Notes: generated from the letters alone by a model not told the origin. 64,000 nt of DNA from Chimaeribacter arupi (GCF_002858805.1 NZ_PJZI01000031.1:1-64000), one strand, 5' to 3'; shown: positions 32,362 through 41,762, numbered from the stretch's first letter. Made by a program: numbers and translations.

Positions 32362-32835
32362 CCCTGATCCGCCGCGAGGCATAGCAAGGTAATAATATTT
32401 ATTTCAATGGAAATGACACCGGATTAATATAGGTGCTATTATTTTTACTTATTATATTTGCACCATTATTGAGTGGTCAGGATTCCCCCATCACCTGATA
32501 ATAAATCAACCCGCATCTGTTCCCATAAAAATCATGGCTGCCGGGTAACGCCTGCCGCCCTGACGTGACAACCTCCGCCCCCAACCCGCTATAATTGATA
32601 GGAAAATACCGTCCTAAAGCAATCTGTCTTTTTTTAACCCGGAATAAATAACTGAAAAAATAATAATGGATGAAAAAACGCAGGAAATGCACCGCGTGTT
32701 CACCCCGAAAAAGAGAGGCACCCTGATATACTGCCGGGTGCCGGAATACACTCCGCCCCTCGCTAAAAATTTATAACTCCATAAAACCCAGACAACGATT
32801 AATTCGTTGGCGTCTATTCACATCAGGATAAATAA
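32362..32835. other. AT-rich spacer before M60 gene 3
   Basis: About 470 bp with no gene I can support. The stretch 32390-32470 is rich in A and T and holds a degenerate form of the neighbouring hairpin repeats (ACACC ... GGTG flanked by AAT/ATT). A 71-codon frame on the minus strand has no recognisable features and no family support. The region presumably contains the promoter of the third M60 gene; the conserved block seen ahead of genes 1 and 2 is not obvious here. Confidence 0.4.
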
Positions 32836-34812
32836 ATGAAAGGACATTCATTTAGCAAAATAGCGCTGGGATTAGCCCTCGCGCTGAATACCGCAGCGGC
32901 ATTGGCCGCTTACACCCCCGACGACATGAACGAAATCCATACCGACGGTAGCGATGCACACTTTGACATCACGGAAAGCGTAGTAAGTTATGACACCTGG
33001 TGGAATGACTACGCGCACCGGCCCGGTTTTCAGGACGCCTTATCCGAACTGGGCCTCACCCTTGAGCAGTTAAACCGGGACCCCAACACATTCGCCGCCC
33101 GTTCCGGGCAGGTGAATGACCCGCTGTTCTGGCTCAAGCGCACAATGTCAATTTACCCGGCGGATAAGCAACGCTACGCCATTCCGGTAACCGAAAACGG
33201 CGGCGGTGCGGCCCGGCAGTCCACCTGGGAACGCGATAACTATTTCCTGACGCGCACCTATGCCCGCGCCGGGGAAACGGTGCTGATTGAGGTCGGGCAG
33301 ATCCCGGATAAAGTCACCTGTTACGCCGCCAATAAAACCACGGAAACCATGAAATCCCGCCCCGGCACCCTGGATGTGGTTAAACTCCCTGCCCAGGGGC
33401 TGTTCCATTACCCGGTAAAACATGAGGGGGTGATCGCCCTCGGCTGTATCGATAGCACCGAAACGCTGAACAGCATCGACAAGAGGGTGACGATGCGGAT
33501 TATTGCCGGCGGTGTTGAGCATCCGCTGTTTATTCTGGGCCAGCAGCCGCGCAGCCAGTGGGCGTCAATCAGTCAGCAAACCACCCCTTCCGGCAACATT
33601 CTCATGTTTGATGGCCGCAGCAATTACTACATCAATAATGCGAAAGCCAGGGAATCAACCAATACCGATATGCTGCACGCCATGAATCAGGCGCTGGTGC
33701 GGAGCACGGTTTACGACACGCTGAACGGGATGAATGGCTCCTCTTCCCTGCATCAGCCTAACCGCGGCACCTTTACCGCCACCTATAACGCCTGTTGTGC
33801 CGCCGGCAACTGGGACGGGATGCTGTCGATTGGGTTCAAAAATGCTATCCCCACTAACGCGTCCTGGGGCCACTGGCATGAGTATGGCCACCTGCACCAG
33901 AACCGGGTGCTGTGGTGGAAAGATGGCCTGCGGGAAGTGGTTGTGAACATCTACTCACTGGCGGCCTGCTATTCCCAGTTAGGCAATGTGGACCCGAAAA
34001 AATGCCACGGCAATCTGTCAGCGAACAACATGGCCTGGGATCAGCAGGCGGTCGGCCACTTCCTGCAATCCGGCCAGACCCACAATTTTGATGCGGAAAC
34101 CAATGTGTTCAAACAGCTGGGCATGTTTATGCAGCTTATCACCAGCTACCCGGACATGTACCCGGCGCTGAACCGTGCCATGCGTGAAGAGTTCAGCTAC
34201 AACAAAAACCGGGCGCTGATTAACACCGACCAGAAGAAGAAAGATTGGTTTGTTGTCCAGGCCAGTAAACTCTCAGGGTATGACCTGCGCGACTTCTTTG
34301 ATCGCTGGGGCCTGGCTTACACCGCCTCCGCGCGGGATGAGATTGCCGCGATGACACTGCCCAGCCCGAAACAGCCGGTCGCCTCTTATCAGGCTACCCT
34401 GCGTCATAACGGTAACGTACGCAGCAATGCGATCCTGACGCTGCCGGTCGTCCAGGACATGACCTCGATGGGCATCGTCACCCACTCGGATCAGATCGGC
34501 CCGAAAACGTTGGTCTGGTCTCAACCCGGCCCGACCTTGCTGAAGGCGCGGGTGGTGGATGCCCACCAGCGACCGTTCACCGTGACACTGCGTGCAGAAC
34601 GCCGCATGGGCGGCTGCCCGGTGCTGAGCATGAACTCGGCCGCCTCCTGCGATGGGGCAGACTACGCGACCCTGATGGTCAACTATTATCAGGAAGATAA
34701 CGCCGGCCTGCCGGCAGGCCACTACACCGGCCAATTGCCGCTGATTGTCACGGACTGGCATAAAAACGGCCTCAGCGCCAACGCCACTGTCCAGCTCGAC
34801 ATTACGCAGTAA
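32836..34812 (+). CDS. Secreted M60/enhancin-family zinc metalloprotease, paralogue 3 (divergent)
   Basis: 658 residues with a signal peptide (about 1-24, KIALGLALALNTAAALA). The zinc motif HEYGH is at residues 348-352, but the downstream Glu is 14 residues away (GLREVVVNIYSLAACY) rather than 12. It keeps the family framework (DTWWNDYAHRPGFQDAL; DPLFWLKRTMSIYP) and the C-terminal beta-rich domain (YYQEDNAGLPAGHYTGQLPL) but is clearly more diverged than paralogues 1 and 2, which suggests an older duplication. It ends in a strong hairpin, after which the core order resumes with yhdT. Target unknown. Confidence 0.83.
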   Translation: MKGHSFSKIALGLALALNTAAALAAYTPDDMNEIHTDGSDAHFDITESVVSYDTWWNDYAHRPGFQDALSELGLTLEQLNRDPNTFAARSGQVNDPLFWLKRTMSIYPADKQRYAIPVTENGGGAARQSTWERDNYFLTRTYARAGETVLIEVGQIPDKVTCYAANKTTETMKSRPGTLDVVKLPAQGLFHYPVKHEGVIALGCIDSTETLNSIDKRVTMRIIAGGVEHPLFILGQQPRSQWASISQQTTPSGNILMFDGRSNYYINNAKARESTNTDMLHAMNQALVRSTVYDTLNGMNGSSSLHQPNRGTFTATYNACCAAGNWDGMLSIGFKNAIPTNASWGHWHEYGHLHQNRVLWWKDGLREVVVNIYSLAACYSQLGNVDPKKCHGNLSANNMAWDQQAVGHFLQSGQTHNFDAETNVFKQLGMFMQLITSYPDMYPALNRAMREEFSYNKNRALINTDQKKKDWFVVQASKLSGYDLRDFFDRWGLAYTASARDEIAAMTLPSPKQPVASYQATLRHNGNVRSNAILTLPVVQDMTSMGIVTHSDQIGPKTLVWSQPGPTLLKARVVDAHQRPFTVTLRAERRMGGCPVLSMNSAASCDGADYATLMVNYYQEDNAGLPAGHYTGQLPLIVTDWHKNGLSANATVQLDITQ

Positions 34813-34822
34813 TCTCCCTTCC

Positions 34823-34849
34823 CTGCGGCATCCACACCGGGTGCCGCAG
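34823..34849 (+). terminator. Terminator hairpin after M60 gene 3
   Basis: CTGCGGCATCC-ACACC-GGGTGCCGCAG is an 11-bp stem with one G-U pair, 10 bp after the stop codon, followed by AAAATCTTT. Confidence 0.65.
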
Positions 34850-34912
34850 AAAATCTTTGGGCAAGCCCCGCACAATCCGTACAATCCCCCTCTTTACCCA
34901 TTTGGAAACGCT

Positions 34913-35158
34913 ATGGATACGCGATTTATTCAGGCGCACCGGGAAGCACGCTGGGCCGTGGGCCTGACCGTCGCTTACCTGCTGGCCTGGGTGCTGGCGG
35001 CCTACCTGCCGGACAGCGCGCAGGGCTTCACCGGGTTGCCCCACTGGTTTGAGATGGCCTGCCTGCTGGTGCCGCTGCTGTTTATTCTGCTTTGCTGGCT
35101 GATGGTGCGCGTGGTGTTCCGCGAGATGCCGCTGGAGGAGCACGACCATGCAAACTGA
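34913..35158 (+). CDS. yhdT: YhdT family small inner-membrane protein
   Basis: 81 residues from the ATG at 34913 (MDTRFIQAHREARWAVGLTV); longer frames upstream run into the preceding terminator. Two membrane helices (about 14-34 and 46-67) are separated by a short periplasmic loop, then an acidic tail (EEHDHAN). Function is unknown. It overlaps panF by 11 bp, and the pair yhdT-panF is conserved in enterobacteria; a role as accessory subunit of PanF is suspected but unproven. Confidence 0.9.
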   Translation: MDTRFIQAHREARWAVGLTVAYLLAWVLAAYLPDSAQGFTGLPHWFEMACLLVPLLFILLCWLMVRVVFREMPLEEHDHAN

Positions 35159-36602
35159 TGTGCTGCTGCCGCTGCTGGGCTACCTGCTGCTGGTGTTCGG
35201 CCTGTCGGTGGTGGCATACCGCCGCCGCCAGCAAGGCAATTTCCTTAACGACTACTTCCTCGGCAACCGTTCGATGGGCGGCTTCGTGCTGGCAATGACC
35301 CTGACCGCCACCTACATCAGCGCCAGCTCCTTTATCGGCGGCCCCGGCGCGGCGTACAAATATGGCCTCGGCTGGGTACTGCTGTCGATGATCCAGCTGC
35401 CGGCGGTCTGGCTGTCGCTGGGGGTGCTCGGCAAGAAGTTCGCCATCCTGGCGCGCCGCTATAACGCGGTGACGCTCAATGACATGCTCTACGCCCGCTA
35501 TCAGAGCCGCCTGCTGGTATGGCTCGCCAGTTTCAGTTTGCTGGTGGCGTTTCTCGGTGCGATGACGGTGCAGTTCATCGGCGGCGCGCGCCTGCTGGAA
35601 ACCGCTGCCGGGATCCCTTATGACACCGGGCTGCTGATTTTCGGCATCAGCATCGCGCTCTACACCGCCTTCGGCGGCTTCCGCGCCAGCGTGCTGAACG
35701 ATGCGATGCAGGGGCTGGTGATGCTGCTCGGCACCGTGCTGCTGCTGGTGGCGGTGATCCACGCCGCCGGCGGGCTGCACGCCGCGGTCGGCAAACTCCA
35801 GCAGATTGACCCGAAGCTGGTGTCGCCGCAGGGCGGGGATGATATTCTCAGCCTGCCGTTTATGGCCTCTTTCTGGGTGCTGGTCTGCTTCGGCGTGATT
35901 GGCCTGCCGCACACCGCCGTGCGCTGCATCGCCTACCGTGACAGCAAAGCGGTGCATCGCGGCATTGTGCTCGGCACCATTGTGGTGGCGGTGCTGATGC
36001 TGGGGATGCACCTGGCAGGCGCACTGGGGCGGGCGATCCTGCCGGATTTGACGATCCCGGACCAGGTGATCCCGACGCTGATGATCGCGGTGCTGCCGCC
36101 GTTTGCCGCCGGGATCTTCCTGGCCGCGCCGATGGCGGCGATCATGTCCACCATCAATGCGCAGTTGTTGCAGTCTTCCGCGACCATCGTCAAAGATCTC
36201 TACCTGAACGCCCGGCCGGAAGCGCTGGAGAATGAAAAGCGCCTGACGCGCATGACCAGCCTCGCCACCCTGGTGCTCGGCCTGCTGGTATTGCTGGCCG
36301 CCTGGCACCCGCCGCAGATGATCATCTGGCTCAACCTGCTGGCCTTCGGCGGGCTGGAGGCGGTGTTCCTCTGGCCGCTGGTGCTCGGCCTCTACTGGGA
36401 GCGGGCCAACGCCACCGGTGCGCTAAGCTCAATGTTAACCGGGGCAATCAGCTATACGCTGCTGGCCGGCGTCGATCTGCATATCGCCGGTTTGCACCCC
36501 ATTATTCCGTCGCTGCTGCTCAGCCTGCTAGCGTTTACTATCGGTAACCGGTTCGGTAAGGCCGCGGTCAGCGCGCTGCCGGTGACCGGGCCACAATCAT
36601 AA
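35148..36602 (+). CDS. panF: Sodium/pantothenate symporter PanF
   Basis: A sodium:solute symporter-family protein of 484 residues with about 12-13 membrane helices. Typical motifs are NDYFLGNRSMGGFVLAMTLT, ATYISASSFIGGPGAAYKYG and AAPMAAIMSTINAQLLQSSA. It imports pantothenate, the vitamin B5 precursor of coenzyme A, with sodium. It overlaps yhdT and is followed by prmA after 12 bp, so the three are likely one transcript. Confidence 0.97.
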   Translation: MQTDVLLPLLGYLLLVFGLSVVAYRRRQQGNFLNDYFLGNRSMGGFVLAMTLTATYISASSFIGGPGAAYKYGLGWVLLSMIQLPAVWLSLGVLGKKFAILARRYNAVTLNDMLYARYQSRLLVWLASFSLLVAFLGAMTVQFIGGARLLETAAGIPYDTGLLIFGISIALYTAFGGFRASVLNDAMQGLVMLLGTVLLLVAVIHAAGGLHAAVGKLQQIDPKLVSPQGGDDILSLPFMASFWVLVCFGVIGLPHTAVRCIAYRDSKAVHRGIVLGTIVVAVLMLGMHLAGALGRAILPDLTIPDQVIPTLMIAVLPPFAAGIFLAAPMAAIMSTINAQLLQSSATIVKDLYLNARPEALENEKRLTRMTSLATLVLGLLVLLAAWHPPQMIIWLNLLAFGGLEAVFLWPLVLGLYWERANATGALSSMLTGAISYTLLAGVDLHIAGLHPIIPSLLLSLLAFTIGNRFGKAAVSALPVTGPQS

Positions 36603-36614
36603 AAGAGATGTGCC

Positions 36615-37496
36615 ATGCCTTGGATTCAACTGAAAATTAACACCCGCGGCAGTGATGCGGAGAGCCTGGGCGATGCCCTGATCGAGAGCGGTGCGGTCTC
36701 CGTGACCTTCCAGGACACCCACGACACGCCGGTGTTTGAGCCGCTGCCGGGCGAAACCCGCCTGTGGGGCGATACCGACGTCATCGGCTTGTATGACGCG
36801 GAAACCGACATGAAAGCCGTGGTCGCTATCCTGGAACACTCGCCGCTGCTGGGTGCGGGCTTTGCCCACCGCATCGAACAGCTGGAAGACAAAGACTGGG
36901 AGCGCGAGTGGATGGACAACTTCCACCCGATGCGTTTCGGCGAGCGGCTGTGGATCTGCCCGAGCTGGCGCGACGTGCCGGACCCGGACGCCGTCAACGT
37001 GATGCTCGATCCGGGCCTGGCGTTCGGTACCGGCACCCACCCGACCACCGCGCTCTGCCTCCAGTGGCTCGACAGGCTGGATCTCGCGGGCAAGACGGTG
37101 ATCGACTTCGGCTGCGGCTCCGGCATTCTGGCGATTGCGGCGCTGAAACTCGGCGCAGCGCGCGCCATCGGCATCGACATCGATCCGCAGGCGATTCAGG
37201 CCAGCCGGGACAACGCCCAGCGCAACGGCGTTTCTGAGCGCCTGGAGCTGTTCCTGCCGCAAGACCAGCCCGCTGACCTCAGCGCCGATGTGGTGGTGGC
37301 GAACATCCTCGCCGGGCCGCTGCGTGAGCTGGCACCGCTTATCGGCTGCCTGCCGAAAACCGGCGGCCACCTCGGCCTTTCCGGTGTGCTGGCGACGCAG
37401 GCGGAAAGCGTCTCTGAAGCCTACCGCGATCTGTTCGACCTCGATCCGGTGGCGGAGAAAGAGGAGTGGTGCCGCATTACCGGTGTACGCCGTTAA
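36615..37496 (+). CDS. prmA: Ribosomal protein L11 methyltransferase PrmA
   Basis: 293 residues. An N-terminal substrate-binding domain is joined to a class I SAM methyltransferase with motif [20 protein letters not shown] and the catalytic-region motif [11 protein letters not shown]. It trimethylates L11 at several amino groups. The start codon follows AAAAGAGATGTGCC. It is the last gene of yhdT-panF-prmA. Confidence 0.98.
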   Translation: MPWIQLKINTRGSDAESLGDALIESGAVSVTFQDTHDTPVFEPLPGETRLWGDTDVIGLYDAETDMKAVVAILEHSPLLGAGFAHRIEQLEDKDWEREWMDNFHPMRFGERLWICPSWRDVPDPDAVNVMLDPGLAFGTGTHPTTALCLQWLDRLDLAGKTVIDFGCGSGILAIAALKLGAARAIGIDIDPQAIQASRDNAQRNGVSERLELFLPQDQPADLSADVVVANILAGPLRELAPLIGCLPKTGGHLGLSGVLATQAESVSEAYRDLFDLDPVAEKEEWCRITGVRR

Positions 37497-37552
37497 CATC
37501 CTGTTAATAAAGGCGTAATCTTTTCGCTGATTATTCTTTAAACAGCACGATC

Positions 37553-37570
37553 GGCCACCTCCGGGTGGCC
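37553..37570 (+). terminator. Hairpin after prmA
   Basis: GGCCACC-TCCG-GGTGGCC, a 7-bp stem about 55 bp after the stop codon with no U-tract; a weak terminator candidate. Confidence 0.4.
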
Positions 37571-37691
37571 AAAATGCCACGATTTGCCCTTTCCCTTGCA
37601 AAAAGCAGGCGTACTCTGCGCGCCGTACCCTGCCGATAATTCCTGGCCGGTCATGCCACTTTCCGATACCCAATTTGCTTAAGAGAAAGAG

Positions 37692-38465
37692 ATGAAACGT
37701 AGCCTGTTTTTGGCCGCCGCCTTGCTGGCGGGCCTGCCTGCTTATGCCGCCGATCATGCCGTTGATCACCCCACAACCGCCCCTGCTGAAGCGCACCCGC
37801 ACTGGGGCTATGAGGGCGAAGGCGCGCCTGCCCACTGGGGGGCGCTCTCCACCGATTTCCACCTGTGTGAAATTGGCCGCAACCAGTCCCCGATTGACAT
37901 CCATGACGCGCTGACCGCCCACCCGCGCCCGCTGAAGGTAAAATACAGCCTTGCGCCGAACAGCATCGTCAACAACGGCCACACTGTGCAGGTCAACGTG
38001 CCGCCGGGCAACACCCTGACGCTGGATGGCGAAACCTTCACGCTGCAACAGTTCCACTTCCATGCGCCGAGTGAAAACACCATCAAGGGCCAGTCCTTCC
38101 CGATGGAGATGCACCTGGTGCATGCGGATGCGAGCGGTGAAGTGGCCGTGGTGGCCGTGATGTTTAAATCCGGTGCCGCGAACCCGGCGCTGACGGCGCT
38201 GTGGCAGAACCTGCCGAAAGAGGTGGGTAAGCCGGTGACCCTGAGCCAGAAAGTGGACCTCAACGCCCTGCTGCCTGCGTCCCTGACCCACTACCGCTTC
38301 TCCGGTTCCCTGACCACCCCGCCGTGCACCGAAGGTGTCCGCTGGCTGGTGATGAAAAAACCGCTGACGCTTTCCCAGGCGCAACTGACGCAATTCACCC
38401 AGTTGATGCACCATGCCAATAACCGCCCGGTGCAGCCGCTGCACGGCCGGGTCGTGGTGCAATAA
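37692..38465 (+). CDS. Periplasmic alpha-class carbonic anhydrase
   Basis: 257 residues with a signal peptide (about 1-20, SLFLAAALLAGLPAYAA). The zinc histidines of the alpha class are visible in FHFHAPSEN (H122, H124) and EMHLVHAD (H141). A single disulfide is likely between Cys59 (DFHLCEIG) and the cysteine in TTPPCTEGVRW. It interconverts CO2 and bicarbonate in the periplasm. It sits between prmA and dusB, where E. coli has no such gene, with its own leader and hairpin terminator. A short His/Pro-rich spacer follows the signal peptide. Confidence 0.95.
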   Translation: MKRSLFLAAALLAGLPAYAADHAVDHPTTAPAEAHPHWGYEGEGAPAHWGALSTDFHLCEIGRNQSPIDIHDALTAHPRPLKVKYSLAPNSIVNNGHTVQVNVPPGNTLTLDGETFTLQQFHFHAPSENTIKGQSFPMEMHLVHADASGEVAVVAVMFKSGAANPALTALWQNLPKEVGKPVTLSQKVDLNALLPASLTHYRFSGSLTTPPCTEGVRWLVMKKPLTLSQAQLTQFTQLMHHANNRPVQPLHGRVVVQ

Positions 38466-38475
38466 GCCTGCATTC

Positions 38476-38503
38476 TTCCGGCCTGTGTGATTGCAGGCCG
38501 GAA
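38476..38503 (+). terminator. Hairpin terminator of the carbonic anhydrase gene
   Basis: TTCCGGCCTG-TGTGATTG-CAGGCCGGAA, a perfect 10-bp stem starting 10 bp after the stop codon. Confidence 0.6.
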
Positions 38504-38777
38504 AACCGCACGTTTTGCTGTTCCCCGCCTTTCCCCTTACTGGTTGTTATTTAACCAATCACCAAAGTAATCTCCTGATAACCTGGCGTCAGCCGCCTAC
38601 AATAGCGACGGTTTCTGCTGCTTTTGCAGATAAAATGCTGTGTTATTGGGATTATTTTTCTGGTCAATTGTTAACCATAAAAAGATAAGATGCTGTTATA
38701 TATAGCTAATTTTTAGGAAAAAGTGACGGCCGTCACCTTTTTCACGTCATGCCGTGCCAATTGTTCAAAGTTTGGCC

Positions 38778-38806
38778 TTTCATATCGCTGTAAAAATGCG
38801 TAATAT
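38778..38806 (+). promoter_or_regulatory. dusB-fis promoter
   Basis: A -35 element TTTCAT (38778-38783) and a -10 element TAATAT (38801-38806) are spaced by 17 bp and followed by a GC-rich discriminator (ACGCGCCC). The surrounding sequence, for example CAATTGTTCAAAGTTTGGCC, closely resembles the E. coli fis promoter as I know it, which is controlled by growth rate, the stringent response, Fis itself and CRP. The 380-bp gap upstream of dusB otherwise holds the terminator at 38476 and AT-rich sequence suited to Fis and IHF binding. Confidence 0.8.
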
Positions 38807-38845
38807 ACGCGCCCTTGCGGACACAGTATGGTCAAAATTTTGTCT

Positions 38846-39850
38846 ATGCGCATTGGACACCACCAACTTACTAATTGCCTGATTGCCGCCCCGATGGCCG
38901 GTGTCACTGACCGACCGTTTCGTGCGTTATGTCACGCGATGGGAGCGGGGATGGCGGTTTCTGAAATGCTCTCTTCCAACCCGGAAGTGTGGCGGACGGA
39001 TAAATCGCGCCTGCGCATGGTGCATGAAGATGAACCCGGGATCCGGGCCGTGCAGATTGCCGGCTGCGACCCGGAGGATATGGCGGCGGCCGCCAGAATC
39101 AACGTGGCAAATGGTGCCCAAATCATCGATATCAATATGGGTTGCCCGGCCAAGAAAGTGAACCGCAAACTGGCAGGCTCTGCATTATTGCAGTACCCCG
39201 ATCTGGTCAAACAGATCCTTCAGGCCGTGGTTAACGCGGTAGACGTGCCGGTGACGCTGAAAATTCGCACTGGTTGGGCACCAGAACATCGTAACTGTGT
39301 AGAAATTGCCCAACTGGCTGAAGATTGTGGTATTCAGGCCCTGACCATTCATGGCCGAACCCGTGCCTGCCTGTTTAACGGCAACGCGGAGTACGACAGC
39401 ATTCGGACAGTTAAGCAGACTGTTTCCATTCCGGTTATCGCGAATGGCGACATTACTGACCCGCATAAAGCCAGGGCTGTGCTCGACTATACGGGGGCTG
39501 ATGCCCTGATGATAGGCCGCGCAGCTCAGGGGAGACCCTGGATCTTCCGGGAAATCCAGCATTATCTGGACACAGGGGAGCTGCTTCCACCCATGCCACT
39601 CGGTGAGGTGAAGCGCTTGTTGATTGAGCATGTACGGGAATTGCACGGCTTTTATGGTCCAGGCAAGGGATTCCGCATCGCTCGTAAGCACGTATCCTGG
39701 TATATCCAGGAAAATGCCCCAAATGACCAGTTTCGGCGCTCCTTCAACGCTATAGAGGATGCCAGCGAACAGCTGGAGGCGTTGGAAGCATATTTCGAAA
39801 ATCTTAGCGTAAAAAAAGAGCTGACAGAACTATGTTCGAACAACGCGTGA
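38846..39850 (+). CDS. dusB: tRNA-dihydrouridine synthase B
   Basis: 334 residues from the ATG at 38846 ([20 protein letters not shown], matching E. coli); an in-frame ATG 18 nt upstream lies inside the promoter leader. A flavin TIM barrel with the catalytic cysteine motif [20 protein letters not shown], followed by an RNA-binding helical domain. It reduces U17 of tRNA to dihydrouridine. The C-terminus runs on past the E. coli end ([15 protein letters not shown]) and overlaps the start of fis by 19 bp, so the two are translationally linked. Confidence 0.97.
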
Positions 39851-40128
39851 ATTCTGACGTACTGACCGTTTCTACCGTAAATTCTCAGGACCAGGTGACC
39901 CAAAAGCCCCTGCGTGACTCGGTTAAACAAGCACTGAAGAACTATTTTGCTCAACTGAACGGTCAGGACGTAAATGACCTGTATGAGCTGGTATTGGCTG
40001 AAGTTGAACAGCCACTGTTGGACATGGTGATGCAATACACCCGTGGCAACCAGACCCGTGCTGCCCTGATGATGGGTATCAACCGTGGTACGCTGCGTAA
40101 AAAATTGAAAAAATACGGCATGAACTGA
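39832..40128 (+). CDS. fis: DNA-binding nucleoid protein Fis
   Basis: 98 residues, the canonical Fis length and sequence ([21 protein letters not shown]-terminal [23 protein letters not shown]). Fis bends DNA, activates rRNA promoters and assists site-specific inversion, and is made in a burst at the start of rapid growth. The start overlaps dusB; a strong terminator follows. Confidence 0.99.
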
Positions 40129-40155
40129 TTCCGGTCAGCTAACTGTCTGTTGACT

Positions 40156-40189
40156 AAGGCGTTAATCGGCATGGATTAACGCCTTTTTT
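40156..40189 (+). terminator. Rho-independent terminator of dusB-fis
   Basis: AAGGCGTTAATC-GGCATG-GATTAACGCCTT, a perfect 12-bp stem followed by TTTT. Confidence 0.92.
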
Positions 40190-40270
40190 ATCGCCTTTTT
40201 TCCTGCTTTTGCGGCGTGACGCCCGCCCGTGTTTTATTCAGCCCACCCCTGATATCTTTACAAAATGGCG

Positions 40271-40279
40271 TGATATACT
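40271..40279 (+). promoter_or_regulatory. Possible extended -10 promoter for the LpxP/LpxL gene
   Basis: TGATATACT matches the extended -10 pattern TGnTATAAT with one mismatch, about 200 bp before the coding start; there is no good -35 box. The rest of the 40190-40476 leader shows nothing I recognise. Confidence 0.4.
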
Positions 40280-40476
40280 GCGCGCCGAAAGTCGCCTCGC
40301 TCGCTAAACACTCCTGTCCCGGTTTACCTCGCGATCTCCGCTTTTGTGTAAAGATTGTGTGCAGTTGGGCTTTTTTCTAAACGATCCCCCTCCCGCAGTG
40401 TCTACACCCCCGTACCGCTGATGAGACCTTGCTCTATAGGCGTTACGCCCCCCTTGAATGCCTATATGAGTTCCTG

Positions 40477-41397
40477 ATGATTAAACCGCAAAAATTTACC
40501 CGCGCCTTGCTGCATCCCCGCTACTGGTTTACCTGGTTTGGGCTGGGCGTGCTGTTCCTGCTGGTGCAACTCCCCTACCCGGTGCTCTACCGCCTGGGTG
40601 TCTGGATGGGCCGCACCTCGATGCGCTTTATGAAGCGCCGTGTCTCGATTACCCGCCGCAACCTCGAGCTCTGTTTCCCCGGCATGGACCCCTGCCTGCT
40701 GGAGCGCAAAGTCGTGAGCAATTTTGAGTCCCTCGGCATGGGGCTGATTGAAACCGGCATGGCCTGGTTCTGGTCAGATCGCCGCGTCAAACGCTGGTTT
40801 GACGTCAACGGCCTGCATAACCTGAAGATGGCGCAGCAGGACAACCGCGGCGTGCTGGTGATCGGCATCCACTTTATGTCGCTGGAGCTCGGTGGCCGGG
40901 CGATGGGCCTCTGCCAGCCGATGATGGCGATGTACCGCCCGCACAATAACAAAGCGATGGAAGTCGCCCAGACCTGGGGCCGGATGCGCTCCAACAAAGC
41001 GATGCTGGACCGCAAAGACCTGCGCGGCATGGTGCAGGCACTGAAACGCGGTGAAGCGGTATGGTTCGCCCCGGATCAAGACTACGGCCCGCGCGGCAGC
41101 GTGTTTGCCCCGCTGTTTGCGGTAGACCAGGCGGCCACCACCAGCGGCACCTTTATGCTGGCGCGGCTGGCCAAACCGGCGCTGGTGCCGGTGGTGCTGG
41201 TGCGCCGGGAAGATGGCCGCGGCTATGAATTGCTGATCCAACCGGCGTTGCAGGATTACCCGCTGGATGACGAAATGGCTGCCGCCGCCTACATGAACCG
41301 TATCGTGGAGCGTGAAATCATGCGCGCGCCCGACCAGTACATGTGGCTGCACCGCCGCTTCAAAACGCGCCCTGCCGGTACGCCGTCGCTCTACTGA
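40477..41397 (+). CDS. Kdo2-lipid A acyltransferase, LpxP/LpxL family
   Basis: 306 residues from the ATG at 40477 ([20 protein letters not shown]). One N-terminal membrane anchor (about 17-37), then the HxxxxE catalytic motif in [11 protein letters not shown] and [19 protein letters not shown]. It transfers the first secondary acyl chain to Kdo2-lipid IVA at the inner membrane. The catalytic region ([24 protein letters not shown]) reads like the cold-induced palmitoleoyl enzyme LpxP, while [18 protein letters not shown] and [12 protein letters not shown] resemble both LpxP and the lauroyl enzyme LpxL. Acyl specificity is therefore undecided. The position next to fis differs from E. coli. Confidence 0.88.
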   Translation: MIKPQKFTRALLHPRYWFTWFGLGVLFLLVQLPYPVLYRLGVWMGRTSMRFMKRRVSITRRNLELCFPGMDPCLLERKVVSNFESLGMGLIETGMAWFWSDRRVKRWFDVNGLHNLKMAQQDNRGVLVIGIHFMSLELGGRAMGLCQPMMAMYRPHNNKAMEVAQTWGRMRSNKAMLDRKDLRGMVQALKRGEAVWFAPDQDYGPRGSVFAPLFAVDQAATTSGTFMLARLAKPALVPVVLVRREDGRGYELLIQPALQDYPLDDEMAAAAYMNRIVEREIMRAPDQYMWLHRRFKTRPAGTPSLY

Positions 41398-41410
41398 TGC
41401 CCGCCGCGCT

Positions 41411-41436
41411 CCCGGCCCTCAGGCCGGGATTTTTTT
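41411..41436 (+). terminator. Rho-independent terminator of the lpx gene
   Basis: CCCGGCC-CTCA-GGCCGGG followed by ATTTTTTT, 13 bp after the stop codon. Confidence 0.92.
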
Positions 41437-41673
41437 GCCCCGTCCCTCCCCCTGCCTCTGCCCAATCCCTTTTTTCACCGTCCTTGCCCTGCCTTTTGCT
41501 TCTAAGCCATATAATCACGCATAAAACCATTGGCTTACGAAGCATTCCCTGCGTCCTGAGCCGGATAACCTGAATAAACAACCTACTGATTTATAATGAC
41601 TTTATCTTAAATGTTGTGAGCCAGCACACAAAGTGCATCTTTTTGCGCCAACAGGCGGCAAAAACAGCGCACC

Positions 41674-41690
41674 TGCACTCTTTTGGTGCT
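41674..41690 (+). promoter_or_regulatory. NtrC-binding site upstream of yhdWXYZ
   Basis: TGCACTCTTTTGGTGCT matches the NtrC consensus TGCAC-N7-GTGCA except for the last base. Its centre lies about 90 bp before the -24/-12 promoter, a normal enhancer distance. A second, shorter GCAC/GTGC repeat lies at 41623-41637 but has 5 rather than 7 bp between the arms. Confidence 0.75.
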
Positions 41691-41762
41691 ATAGGTTTCA
41701 TAATGCAGGTAAATGTTTCTGTTTCCTTCATTCGCCCCTTTGATTCTTAAGCCTTTTCAAAG

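Noticed and set aside
32477-32692. 71-codon minus-strand frame between M60 genes 2 and 3
   Set aside because: No ribosome binding site, no family similarity, AT-rich intergenic composition.
36597-38462. 621-codon open frame on the minus strand
   Set aside because: It runs antisense through two unrelated genes (prmA and carbonic anhydrase) and shows no domain.
41623-41637. Second NtrC site (GCAC-N5-GTGC)
   Set aside because: Spacing is 5 bp instead of 7, so it was kept only as a note to the main site.
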